Assembly (NCBI GenBank): GCA_023091735.1
Contig: JALKBU010000213.1
Location: 1-60,252, forward strand
Reading direction: 5' to 3'
DNA from: Trichomonas tenax
Taxonomy: Eukaryota > Parabasalia > Trichomonadida > Trichomonadidae
DNA: 60,252 nt
Shown here: piece by piece, positions 53,101-60,252 of the stretch
Position numbering within the stretch: the first letter of the stretch is position 1
Layout: each line of letters starts with the position of its first letter
Position numbers and translations under genes: made by a program
Notes under the pieces: model-generated
Database searches by the model: none
The model's input: only the letters and a program-made list of their open reading frames with translations
What the model was told of the DNA's origin: nothing

Positions 53101-56100
53101 CGGTAAATCTCTTTTAATCAACAACATGCTTCAGGATCTCGATAGAAATGAAGACGTTCACAACATAGAATTCCTATTCTCTCCATATTATAACAGAAAC
53201 AATTTTGAAGAGATTTTCATATCCAGAATGCAAATGTCAAAAGGATCTGAGCTTTATCCGATAGGCGACAAACACAACATTTTGTTCATCGATGGCATTA
53301 ATTCACCAAAGCTAAGTGACGAAGGTGTTAGCATTGTTAACGAGTTTTTGAGAGAATTGCTTGAATACCACACAATCAGCTCTTACTGTCTCAAGAAGAA
53401 GTTAACAATAAGAAACACATCATTGCTCGGTATATCAACATTAACGTTGATGAATCCAATAGATAAATCATTGGCATCAAAGTTCATTAATCTCACAATG
53501 ATTCCATTGACATCTTCAAGCGAGTTCCAGATATTCCAGTCAGTTTTCACTGTTATGTTCAACAATTATCCAGAAGCCGTTCGTAACTCAGTTGGAAGAA
53601 TCACAAATACACTGATTTATACACTCGAAAGCATTGAAAAGATCTTCACTCACAACATTGAAACTCCATGGATCTTCTTCAATATGCACGACTTTGGCAG
53701 AGTTTTATCTTCTCTTCTTAAGAGTTCTGACAAAGTAATCACCGATCAAAGGGCACTCGAGCGATTCTTCTCACATGAAATAATGAGAATTTACTCAGAT
53801 AAGATTAACAACGAAGCTGATTACAAGAAATTCACAGATATGTTCGAAGGCATTGCAAAGAACAAACTTGGATCGGATCAAAAGCCTGCAGTATTGTTTG
53901 GATCTTATTTCGGAGATTTCAATCGTTCCATTCACACAATGGAAGAAGAAATATCGATCATTCAAGAATACAAATCTTTTCAGGATGTTATTACAGCGTT
54001 TAATCAGCATCTCGAAGATTTCAACTATTCCAAACTCGCGAGATCCAAATCCGTTGTCATTCTCAATCACACAGCAGCACACTTGTCAAGATTGTGCCGT
54101 GTATTAAGATTCAGTCGAGGTCACGCGATGTTGATTGGTCCTTATGGAAGTGGAAAGAGAACTGTTGCAAGACTCGCTTCATTCATTATTGATGCAGATT
54201 GCATCGAGTTCAATGACAACACTCTTCAGATCGATGAAGTCAAGACAAACTTAATGCGTGCAGGTGTCAATGGAAAGAGAGTCGTTCTTTTAGTCACTTT
54301 GGACAAAAGTTCGCAGTTCCGAGCAATGGAACTTGCAAACATGTTGATAACTGGTGTTGGCATTTTAACGCTCTTCACGAACGAAGAACTTGACAGAATA
54401 TGCACAGACATTTGCCAATATTCGAAGAAGATAGGCAAAGGAGAGTCCAATCAGCAGTTATTGCATCTGTTCAAAGAAAGAGTTCTCGAAAATATGCACT
54501 GCATTGTTTCAATTCAGGATGATGTTCCAACATTGATGAAATACTGTTCAATATATTCATGCCTTGTGAGATTCTGCGACATCGACTTCTTCAATCACCT
54601 GAAGGACCAGGATCTCATCGCATACGGTGATGATTACATGAAAGCTACAGAAGCTGACAGTGCTTTTGACAAGAATGGAGTTTTGGCTGTTTCGACATTC
54701 ATTTACAAGACCATCGAAAAACATTCAACATCTCTCGATGCGACAGTCTTCGATTATGTTCTTTCTCCGTTCTTGTTTGTCAAATATCTCAGAACATGTA
54801 CAATTGTCTATAATAGATTCAAGGCACAGGCTGAGAACCAAATAGCGCCAATGAAGGCAGCACTCGAAAGATTTGATAATGCTGAGAAGATTATCGAACT
54901 TTCGGAGCACGAAGTTAACGATATTCTCAAGAAGATGCGTCGTTCTAAGGACAATCTTGACGATGTCTGCTCAAAGATTGTCACTACAACACAAAAGCAC
55001 GATAAGATCAAAGCAAAGATTGCTGAAGAAGAAAAGAATTTCGAAGATGAAAACACAAAAGCAACTAAATTACTCAGAGAAATCGAAGATTCATTTGGCA
55101 AGATTAACAAAGATTATAAAGCTGCAGCCGAAGAATTCTCGAAGTTCAGTCTTGACGAAATTGATGAAGTTGTTGACTTCAAAACAGTTGACTTTCCATT
55201 CCTTACTGCTGTTGTTGGTGCGATTTGTTTACTCGCTGATCAACAAAATACCACGAAAGGAACATTCAACATGTTATTCAAGGATCCTCTCTTCCCGCAA
55301 AAATTGTCTTCGAAATTCAATGAAGCAAATCATGTCACAGCAAAGACATTGGCAAAGATCAAAGAGTTGATAGGTGATGATGTATCGTTGGACAATTTAC
55401 CAGAATCATTCCTCAAACTCGCCAATTTTGTTCTCAATTTAGTGAAGTTTGAAGATGCATTTCCAGCTTATCAACCGAAGCAGACACAATATCAGCAGCT
55501 TCTTGCATCAATTAGAACAAGAACAGCAACAATCAAACGCAAATATCAAAAGCTTGAAATCGTAAGCGATCAAATTGCTGCTCATCAATCTCAGAATGAA
55601 GTCGGCCATGACGCATACAAACTCGGAAGAAGAAAAGATGAACTCAAGGTCCGCATGGACAAGTTCAATGCATTCAAGGAATCTATGCAACCAGTTATTG
55701 TCAAGTGGAAGAGAAAGATTCAAGAAATTAATGACAACATTAAATACAACGTTTCAAACACACTCTTATGCACTCTATATTTCATTTATCTTGGTCCATT
55801 CGATGCTGAAAGCAGAGAAAAGATCGTTGGCGAAGTAATGAACAAGATCAAAGAGCTTCAATTCGAAGTCGATCCTAATTTCAAGTTTGAACATTGTTTC
55901 GTTACTCCTGCTACAATCAGAAAATGGATCTACATGAGCCTTCCTCCAAATCAACGTGCAATCGAGAACGCCATTATTATCAAATATGGTTTCATGGTTC
56001 CATACATCTATGATCCGAATGAAGTTTGCTTGAATTGGCTCAAGAAAGTCGAAGAAACGAACCAAATCGCAGTATTGCAACCAGGAATGCAGAATTATTC

Positions 56101-59008
56101 AAGAATTATCGAAACGTGTGCAAGAAATGGTAAATCTGCTGTTATCGAGAATTTCACTGCTGCGTCATTCGATCCATTCATTGATGCGTTCTTAAGTCGT
56201 AATACAACAACAGACAAAGGCAAATATCTTGCTAAAGTTGGCGAAAGATCAATCGAAGTTGATGTTCATTTCACTTTGTTCCTTCTTACATCTTCGACTC
56301 TTCAAGCTGTTTCTCCCGAAGTTTTCCAGAAGACTGTTGTCGTTTCATTCAAGCCAGACCGTGTTGCGTTCCAGCGTTCAATATCGAATGCAATCATTAA
56401 ACAGAAGAAGCCGCAGCTCGAAGAAAAGTGCAATTCAACAATCGAAATGCTGTCGATGATGGAGAGAAACATTCAATCAATCGAAGAAAGATTGATCGAT
56501 CTCTGCACACAAAAGGATGCAAACTTAATCGATGATGATGTTTTAGGACATGCAATCAAAGAACTTAAAGATTCATATCTCGCAGAAAGCCAGAAATTCA
56601 TCGAAATGAAACAAGAATTAGAGAAACTCGAAGCTCTGAAAGATGAATACAATGAAGTCGCACGACAAATCTCTCTCGTTTTCTATTTGCTCACCAATTT
56701 GTCAAGATACAATCCTCTTTACAAATTCTCGACAGAAACAGTCATGGAAGCACTTGCTGATGCCCTTGTTGACACTGATGACCAAAATATACTTTCTGTT
56801 GTATCAAGCAGACTTGTTAATCACGTTGTTCACACGATGAATGTCACAGATCGAATTCTTGTTTTGTTCTTGGTTTCAGTTTCGATATTGATTGATCGTG
56901 GCGAGAGTTCGATGCAAGAATATTACTTCTTGGCTCACGTTAAGACATGCAAACCATTCATTGAAAATCCAGCTCCTAAATCAATCGTTCAAAACTATTG
57001 GTTGTCTCTCAGTGCAGCAGCAGAAAAGGTTAAACCTATTCATGATTTGATGCTGAAAGTTACAAATGATCCAACAAACTTTGTTGAATGGATTAAGACT
57101 CCTTTGAAGCGTTTGGAAGGATTAACAATCATTCAAGAACTCATTGTCACAAGAATCTTCAAAGCAAATCATGTCTTGATTGTTGTTCGCGACCTCATTG
57201 CGAGTGTATTTGGTGAAAACAGTGTTCACTTGAATGACACATCTCTTCAGCAGGTCTTTGCAAACAAGCAGTCGTCGCAGAACCCGCTTTTGATCATTAC
57301 AAACTCGAATTCGATCGATCAAAGAGCATTCGTCAGAGAACTTTTAATGCAGAGAGAGATCGAAAACAGCCCAACAAAGAGATTCACTGTTATTTTATCA
57401 GACGACTACAACGAGAAGACTGTAATGAGTGTTGTAGAAGACACTGTCAACAACAGTGGTGTTGTTTTCTTACCAAACATTCACCTCAACACAAGTATTT
57501 GCAGCATTTTCTCCAACTTGAAGAACAAAGTCACAAACAATTTCAGGATTGTTGCAACAACTCACAAGAATCCACTCCTTGCACCGATTGCAACATTCTC
57601 TTATAAGCTACACTTGAAGGATCCATCTCTCACAGATACAATGATCACTCTTTCGAGTTACATCGATAAATTAATGTTGAAATCAGCAACGTGGACGAGA
57701 ATCATATTCATGGTGCTTTTCATTCATTCTTCGTTCTGCGTGAGAAGGCATCTATTGTCATCATTCGCAATCGAGTACAGATTCGGAATTCCTGAGTGGT
57801 GCATCATTTGCTCAGGTTTGCGACAGATCCAGAAGCGCAACATCAATCCTAAGCCAGATGTTTTCCCACTTGACGAAGTCAAACACGTTATTCTCAACGA
57901 TGCCTATGGAGGATTGATCTGCGCTGACTATGATAAGATCACATGTCAGAAGATTATCAACGCTCTCATACAGTTCAATTCTCCATTCACACAGAATGTT
58001 GTGCTTCCAAAGCAGGGAGGAATCGATGAGATCATGAGGTGCATTAAGGCCATGGATGACTATGATTGCTTCATTCCTCATCACATGAGATTCGAGAGAA
58101 CTGTTGAACGCAGCATTCTTCTTTCTATCACGCGTATCAACGAGTTCTTCGAAGAATCGAATTCCAATACAATCTTTGATCAAGCAGCCGCTGTTTTGCA
58201 GAACGTTCTCGCAACATTACCTGTTCTCGAAGATATCGGAAGCACCGATGAAATGATGCAGCTTTCAGATCCACTGATGATGGTTTTGTCACGTGAAATC
58301 AGATATCTAAGGAAGAAATTGGCTGCAATTCACGCATCGGCAACACATTTGTTGAATGTTGCTAAACGCGTTAAACCGCCAAATGATTCTGATGTTGAAA
58401 AGATTGTCAAACTCTCAGAATACATAACACCCAAAGAATGGGACATTGGTTTCTCCCCTCGGCTCATTGACTCTTGGAAAGTTCAACTCATGGTCACAGC
58501 AGACTTCTTTAGGAGCTGGGTAAGAAGAGGAAAGCCAAAAGTCTTCCAGGCTTCTGCGTTCAGATTCCTGAGAATCATGACACGTTCGTGCAAGATGAGG
58601 AGCACAATGACGATGAATGTACCAATGAGTCAGTTTCTAATGAAAGTTACGCCATTGGAAGTCGAACCAGAAGAATCTCCACAAGATGTTTTCATTATTT
58701 CTGGTTTCGAGCTTCTTGGTGCCACCCTCAATGAAAATGGAGAAGTAACGGCAGCAGCACACTTAACAACACCTCTCAAGTTCGTCAGCATTCAGTCAGT
58801 ATTGAAAGATTCTCTCGACAAGAGCTATGTTCCAATCCCTGTTTACAGATCAACAGTCCCTGTTCCAGTTGAAGATTTCTGGTCCGATGTCAACTACGGT
58901 GGAACGTTGATGATGAAGATTGCAGAAGGCGAAGAACCAATGCTCAGATTGATTGGTGTCTCTCTGCTCATCCCAACAATTATTTCTTTCTCAGAAGTCT
59001 ATAATTAA
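47147..59008 (+). CDS. Divergent dynein heavy chain with degenerate AAA1
   Basis: Intronless 3,953-residue dynein motor chain. The tail (about 1-1330) is shorter than in most axonemal chains. AAA1: Walker A G1356-PPDVGKN-S has Asn where Thr/Ser binds Mg, and the Walker B region W1404-GSFIDIDRL replaces the canonical FDEFN, losing the first Asp and the catalytic Glu. AAA2 has an intact-looking Walker A (G1634-DSDSGKST), AAA3 likewise (G1981-EPGIGKS, with ILFIDGINSP as Walker B), and AAA4 G2331-PYGSGKR. The stalk has a coiled coil of about 2565-2670, the microtubule-binding tip, and a return helix to about 2870. AAA5 (ARNGKSAVIENF, near 2990), AAA6 (near 3380) and a C-terminal domain follow. 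It should act in microtubule motility, most likely in flagella, but ATP hydrolysis at AAA1, normally essential, looks lost. Total length is below the usual 4,100-4,600. Confidence 0.92.
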   Translation: MTQRGRQSQQANDLRARLVPKQPVIAPQVTLKGALNPLAKSQKHSHQITTALPPLPDPPVKETVAELKKEVENEATQYESIIDQLKTPFEFIDYARKHNLKKEYVFLRSTGEIETAELPTNLVPIPRANVDAKQRDVWTLSLDGLTHIRNGDVDFIPLDTWLNSIEKFKRILQIPFFKKHREWKFFSLWKRGVQCTKVSNSLQRINADFFFANQTLRNSFLQVRAALNELQRTKLFSLRSDGAYTLQQFIDENSEYRQTVTSTFESCYKKITKIVQEACERSLDELTSPERFQNAKKGARPLDMMIEHYKIQKAKPTGHRGRNLAEMSYTQKASYKALCFKLVRFIKLVDYHVIGCLRYVCFSSLLELYSIFRHLYNVGAAKTEFESEVGQIRDLNLSPEFVRVYEIIKGRISEVYHSPIFRIDFSFTDDQLIYSPGDNEIIDLIGQVRNDFIDAIFKFPRLIVNPIFAPLHNADTDDALFNPESINVPDLGQILFNDELFKETSTNQNSIIITSISMLNFFTKNFQNAIDVFRENESFDVSFMNDDATTASDIKSHINDIRDQEKLMKSIAEKSDVGLLCVYTQKMRSLFITSPGKCLQMVRVEIPTITKRNLTKLEANIHRAFSSLTAEITNVKTYVDYILAVEKYNEEVKNLKAHMDLIKEFFKLATDQAAYIPAEMENEFSELQPILDEIKANLTGSRDKMDELSRRFVTELENNVDDLHARVRVLQELANTPELHNIETNHKQIAMIFVILIAKTDEIKKLANDYDFYQHKIGVQGFKFNDVNDLVKDVKYKQLLWETLSEWNVSTAEWYEMDFTTVDVEKIGAEIEGYHSRAIEALKNLPGNAVCEEFMGMIEDFKNLLPVIKDLNNKALKDEHKERIDTLIGGKVFEKGLYKIKYLYDLQAFNLAKDIAHVTEQASNEQTLLDHLHSVKNTIDNMQFNLTTGPNLKVFFGGIDEILFSIEDVKATIATVRSSHYVSTLRASADEWVRSLSAFEKAVRKLDRAQKLWDFISGILHSTDTLRQVPNSKDITTLEKLWKGLYVRAKDDPNAFKVCMSNQTIPDLDQAIDLLEKTQASIIEALEAKRAVFPRLYFISDEQLLKLIAMQKEPFSIKQYLPFFFDGIANYFIETENHVPFISAVLSAEGEVLKLTQVKYRSNVEAWLQNLDEISKRSLRFEFKNDDSKYHEMVHEGWIANSLAQSGFVLSQVYSTEAIELAFTTETPVKGITNLKNETQARIDLFSNLMRTKLDALEFKKFSNYTMLLCRQRDLLNSILNKQIFNANSWFWINKIKFKFDENKKDILVTQGDFCMRYGFEFSGTAPRMPITPDTAQIFNYITVALNSKLPVLLSGPPDVGKNSLITEIARMFGVFSIQFYCDPGLKIAQISNACRGVIHSGVWGSFIDIDRLSEQALSVISENLINYRDCNFSGIKKFNFHGVEIPINPTSAFFATTTLGTKNHTPLPANFRSLFRIINLRNIDMVNYISIKLLSIGIQNSKDIAQKIKKLLHTYSLYAMMKTEKQIFNQSFEYMKEMSVDEPEMDADKLVVFALNHYAERYLDNDLKVIFANLIKENFPSAEILVEELDQEYINKVKFCIKNLGLVCTDELCQKVLHVNDVVTHHKAIVFVGDSDSGKSTILNILIEVHKMLAYSNRLIPAVEVHRIFPNSFENQDLIGYCDERTNKANIGRIEMESLSGDPDNQQWFVFDGLILPSWMESFQTAISYGGTILFPSGMRILRHDSSRLIFESRSISHASPATLVRCAVINFKQDFVEPNQVIEALTKKYIEPLLNFETQKMQLAKFKELCDTSIKVVHNYYMELSEAKSLHVTFLCCIRTFFKLMTSLIGDEEFSDENGTHNLTIYFVFAFIWGFGGFMDNNQRNIFDAIVRDIFNNITVIPVRGLVFDWFVQKVEPEYQWASWADSVPKFVDIAPADIEINPASVKAYNVIVPTLETERTKHLIKLLVKGKHDVLLSGEPGIGKSLLINNMLQDLDRNEDVHNIEFLFSPYYNRNNFEEIFISRMQMSKGSELYPIGDKHNILFIDGINSPKLSDEGVSIVNEFLRELLEYHTISSYCLKKKLTIRNTSLLGISTLTLMNPIDKSLASKFINLTMIPLTSSSEFQIFQSVFTVMFNNYPEAVRNSVGRITNTLIYTLESIEKIFTHNIETPWIFFNMHDFGRVLSSLLKSSDKVITDQRALERFFSHEIMRIYSDKINNEADYKKFTDMFEGIAKNKLGSDQKPAVLFGSYFGDFNRSIHTMEEEISIIQEYKSFQDVITAFNQHLEDFNYSKLARSKSVVILNHTAAHLSRLCRVLRFSRGHAMLIGPYGSGKRTVARLASFIIDADCIEFNDNTLQIDEVKTNLMRAGVNGKRVVLLVTLDKSSQFRAMELANMLITGVGILTLFTNEELDRICTDICQYSKKIGKGESNQQLLHLFKERVLENMHCIVSIQDDVPTLMKYCSIYSCLVRFCDIDFFNHLKDQDLIAYGDDYMKATEADSAFDKNGVLAVSTFIYKTIEKHSTSLDATVFDYVLSPFLFVKYLRTCTIVYNRFKAQAENQIAPMKAALERFDNAEKIIELSEHEVNDILKKMRRSKDNLDDVCSKIVTTTQKHDKIKAKIAEEEKNFEDENTKATKLLREIEDSFGKINKDYKAAAEEFSKFSLDEIDEVVDFKTVDFPFLTAVVGAICLLADQQNTTKGTFNMLFKDPLFPQKLSSKFNEANHVTAKTLAKIKELIGDDVSLDNLPESFLKLANFVLNLVKFEDAFPAYQPKQTQYQQLLASIRTRTATIKRKYQKLEIVSDQIAAHQSQNEVGHDAYKLGRRKDELKVRMDKFNAFKESMQPVIVKWKRKIQEINDNIKYNVSNTLLCTLYFIYLGPFDAESREKIVGEVMNKIKELQFEVDPNFKFEHCFVTPATIRKWIYMSLPPNQRAIENAIIIKYGFMVPYIYDPNEVCLNWLKKVEETNQIAVLQPGMQNYSRIIETCARNGKSAVIENFTAASFDPFIDAFLSRNTTTDKGKYLAKVGERSIEVDVHFTLFLLTSSTLQAVSPEVFQKTVVVSFKPDRVAFQRSISNAIIKQKKPQLEEKCNSTIEMLSMMERNIQSIEERLIDLCTQKDANLIDDDVLGHAIKELKDSYLAESQKFIEMKQELEKLEALKDEYNEVARQISLVFYLLTNLSRYNPLYKFSTETVMEALADALVDTDDQNILSVVSSRLVNHVVHTMNVTDRILVLFLVSVSILIDRGESSMQEYYFLAHVKTCKPFIENPAPKSIVQNYWLSLSAAAEKVKPIHDLMLKVTNDPTNFVEWIKTPLKRLEGLTIIQELIVTRIFKANHVLIVVRDLIASVFGENSVHLNDTSLQQVFANKQSSQNPLLIITNSNSIDQRAFVRELLMQREIENSPTKRFTVILSDDYNEKTVMSVVEDTVNNSGVVFLPNIHLNTSICSIFSNLKNKVTNNFRIVATTHKNPLLAPIATFSYKLHLKDPSLTDTMITLSSYIDKLMLKSATWTRIIFMVLFIHSSFCVRRHLLSSFAIEYRFGIPEWCIICSGLRQIQKRNINPKPDVFPLDEVKHVILNDAYGGLICADYDKITCQKIINALIQFNSPFTQNVVLPKQGGIDEIMRCIKAMDDYDCFIPHHMRFERTVERSILLSITRINEFFEESNSNTIFDQAAAVLQNVLATLPVLEDIGSTDEMMQLSDPLMMVLSREIRYLRKKLAAIHASATHLLNVAKRVKPPNDSDVEKIVKLSEYITPKEWDIGFSPRLIDSWKVQLMVTADFFRSWVRRGKPKVFQASAFRFLRIMTRSCKMRSTMTMNVPMSQFLMKVTPLEVEPEESPQDVFIISGFELLGATLNENGEVTAAAHLTTPLKFVSIQSVLKDSLDKSYVPIPVYRSTVPVPVEDFWSDVNYGGTLMMKIAEGEEPMLRLIGVSLLIPTIISFSEVYN

Positions 59009-59462
59009 TTGTTATTTTATTTGTTTATAAATAGTTTTTTGTTTTAAGATACATTTGAGTCAGACAAAACTACAGTTCTTAAATCCAGAAGAGTTTTTGT
59101 TCCATTTCAATGATGAAAAAGAAATCATGAATTATGTTTTAAATCTTCAAAAATAAAAATAACAAAATATCAAAGTAAATCACGCATGGATCCCATATTT
59201 CCATCATGAAGCGTTCTCACCATGAATTTAATGAAATGTCATTTGACAGTCAAATTGCCAAATTGACACTTTTAACATTTTGATAATTTATGTCATCATG
59301 ATATTACAGAACACATTGATGTCAATTTGAAAGCGATTGCCAAATAATTTTGGAGTTTATTGAATTTTAAAAATTTAATGATGTTCTTTGTTCTTGGATG
59401 CAGACATCATCCAAAGTCGAACTACATTCCATCATTCGCAGCAGAGGCCTGGAGTTAGTAAT
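59009..59462. other. Spacer with TTGACA words
   Basis: Positions 59239-59273 hold TCATTTGACAGTCAAAT and TTGACACTTTT. No gene seen. Confidence 0.4.
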
Positions 59463-59511
59463 TAGATGTTCGTGGAAGCCACGGCGCAGTCGTGGCTTCC
59501 ACGAACATCTA
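59463..59511. repeat. Perfect 21-bp GC-rich hairpin
   Basis: TAGATGTTCGTGGAAGCCAC plus one G is followed by the 7-base loop GCGCAGT and then the exact complement. Such a stable, GC-rich stem is exceptional in this AT-rich DNA. It could be a structured RNA, a terminator-like structure, or the tip of a mobile element. Confidence 0.85.
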
Positions 59512-59631
59512 TTTAAATATATTTACGACAGAGTTAGTTTTACAAGTTAGGTTCCCCCCTATATAGAAAATAAAATTTTGAATTACTTACAAAACTAACG
59601 TTAATTTTATTTTGGAATTCCTGATTTTATA
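59512..59631. repeat. Imperfect inverted repeat around CCCCCC
   Basis: GTTAGTTTTACAAG (near 59528) and CTTACAAAACTAAC (near 59586) are nearly complementary, flanking GGTTCCCCCCTATATAG. Confidence 0.5.
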
Positions 59632-59848
59632 AAATGTATTCAGTTTTGAAAATAATTTATGACAAACTAACTAACTGACAAACTAACTAAAAAAAGATAG
59701 CGAAAGAAATTTATGAAGTCAGAAATTTTGAAAAATAATTTTAGTGAAATGTATTCAGTTTTGAAAATAATTTATGACAAACTAACTAACTAAGAAAAGA
59801 AAGCGAAAAGAAAATGGGGTAAGGAAATTTTGAAAAATAATTTTAGTG
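59632..59848. repeat. 115-bp tandem duplication
   Basis: AAATGTATTCAGTTTTGAAA begins both copies (59632 and 59747); the second is shortened by a small deletion. Each copy contains GACAAACTAACTAACT and ends AATAATTTTAGTG. The second copy overlaps the stop codon of the minus-strand gene. Confidence 0.85.
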
Positions 59849-60136
59849 GTTATTCTGATTTCTTCTGTCTTCCTGCTTCTTCTTTTCTTCCTCTGCTTCT
59901 CTCATACGCTTACTTATCCATCTCGGATTCTTCTGTCTTCCTGCAGCAAGTGCTGCTAATTGTTTTTCTGTACACTTACGTTTAGGCTTAACGGGTTTTT
60001 CCTCCGTTACTCCTTCATCATCTTTTTCATTCTTTTTAGTCTTTCTTGTTTTGAGTTCGTGACCTTCGGTCTTGGAGCTAAGCTCATTTAATATTTCTTC
60101 CTTTAATGTCGCTTTCAAAGTTTCAAAGTCTGTCAT
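59843..60136 (-). CDS. Small basic charged protein, possibly element-borne
   Basis: 97-residue protein: acidic/helical start (TDFETLKATLKEEILNELSS), a lysine-rich middle (KTRKTKKNEKDDEG), then KPKRKCTEKQLAALAAGRQK followed by a strongly charged RMREAEEEKKKQEDRR tail. The basic RKxTEKQLAALAxGR block resembles short helices in small DNA-associated proteins of large DNA elements and viruses, including Maverick/Polinton-type elements that are abundant in trichomonads; this is recollection of pattern, not a proven match. The ATG is clear. The 3' end lies in the tandem repeat. Its divergently oriented neighbour shares the 52-bp interval upstream. Confidence 0.55.
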   Translation of the reverse strand: MTDFETLKATLKEEILNELSSKTEGHELKTRKTKKNEKDDEGVTEEKPVKPKRKCTEKQLAALAAGRQKNPRWISKRMREAEEEKKKQEDRRNQNNH

Positions 60137-60188
60137 GTTTTATATTGGATAAAAATTTAAAATATTATTTTTTAATACTAATTAAATC

Positions 60189-60252
60189 ATGAGCTTAAGC
60201 AGATCAGAGAGAAATTCAATAATCATTAATGATGCAAAAGGAATACAACATC
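60189..60252 (+). CDS. Start of a gene running off the window
   Basis: ATG followed by 20 open codons to the window edge (MSLSRSERNSIII and on). It is divergent from the small basic gene, 52 bp away. Too short to identify. Confidence 0.35.
   Translation, partial: MSLSRSERNSIIINDAKGIQH

Overview
The window looks like nuclear DNA of a parabasalid (trichomonad) protist. Evidence: very long uninterrupted reading frames (an 11.9 kb dynein heavy chain and a 5.8 kb UBR4-like ligase, no intron seen), normal use of all three stop codons, AT-rich spacers, a BspA-like leucine-rich-repeat surface protein, many ankyrin-repeat genes and relics, and TCAYW initiator-like motifs a few bases upstream of several ATGs. 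In four genes TAAA overlaps the stop codon, as reported for Trichomonas poly(A) signals. I cannot decide between Trichomonas, Tritrichomonas and relatives.

Layout. 1-11 kb: a 0.67 kb foldback element lies just upstream of an unrecognised 590-aa protein gene, followed by a shortened UBR4-type E3 ligase gene and a BspA-like gene broken by four single-base frame changes. 11-17.8 kb: decayed gene relics, two possible small genes, a gene with a single in-frame stop, and repeats. 17.8-22 kb: a PSI-repeat surface protein and a small bacterial-type cupin, both with strongly biased codon use. 22-33.4 kb: an intact ankyrin protein among ankyrin relics, a BET-type bromodomain/NET protein, a Tubby-domain protein and a nitroreductase. 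33.4-47 kb: foldback elements, two coiled-coil proteins, a Ser/Thr kinase, a broken membrane protein and more ankyrin debris. 47.1-59 kb: a divergent dynein heavy chain. 59.4-60.25 kb: a 21-bp perfect GC-rich hairpin, a 115-bp tandem duplication and two divergent small genes that may mark the edge of a mobile element.

The intact genes are mostly unlinked housekeeping, regulatory or cytoskeletal genes: protein turnover (UBR4), chromatin reading (BET), signalling (kinase), motility (dynein), redox (nitroreductase) and cell surface (PSI protein, BspA relic). No operon logic is visible. The less usual content lies between them: at least six ankyrin-derived relics on both strands, three foldback (MITE-like) elements, a roughly 85-bp repeat present twice, and recurring TTGACA / TTTACATG words in gene-flanking spacers. 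The most interesting intact gene is the dynein, whose AAA1 site, normally the essential ATPase, has lost canonical Walker A and Walker B residues.
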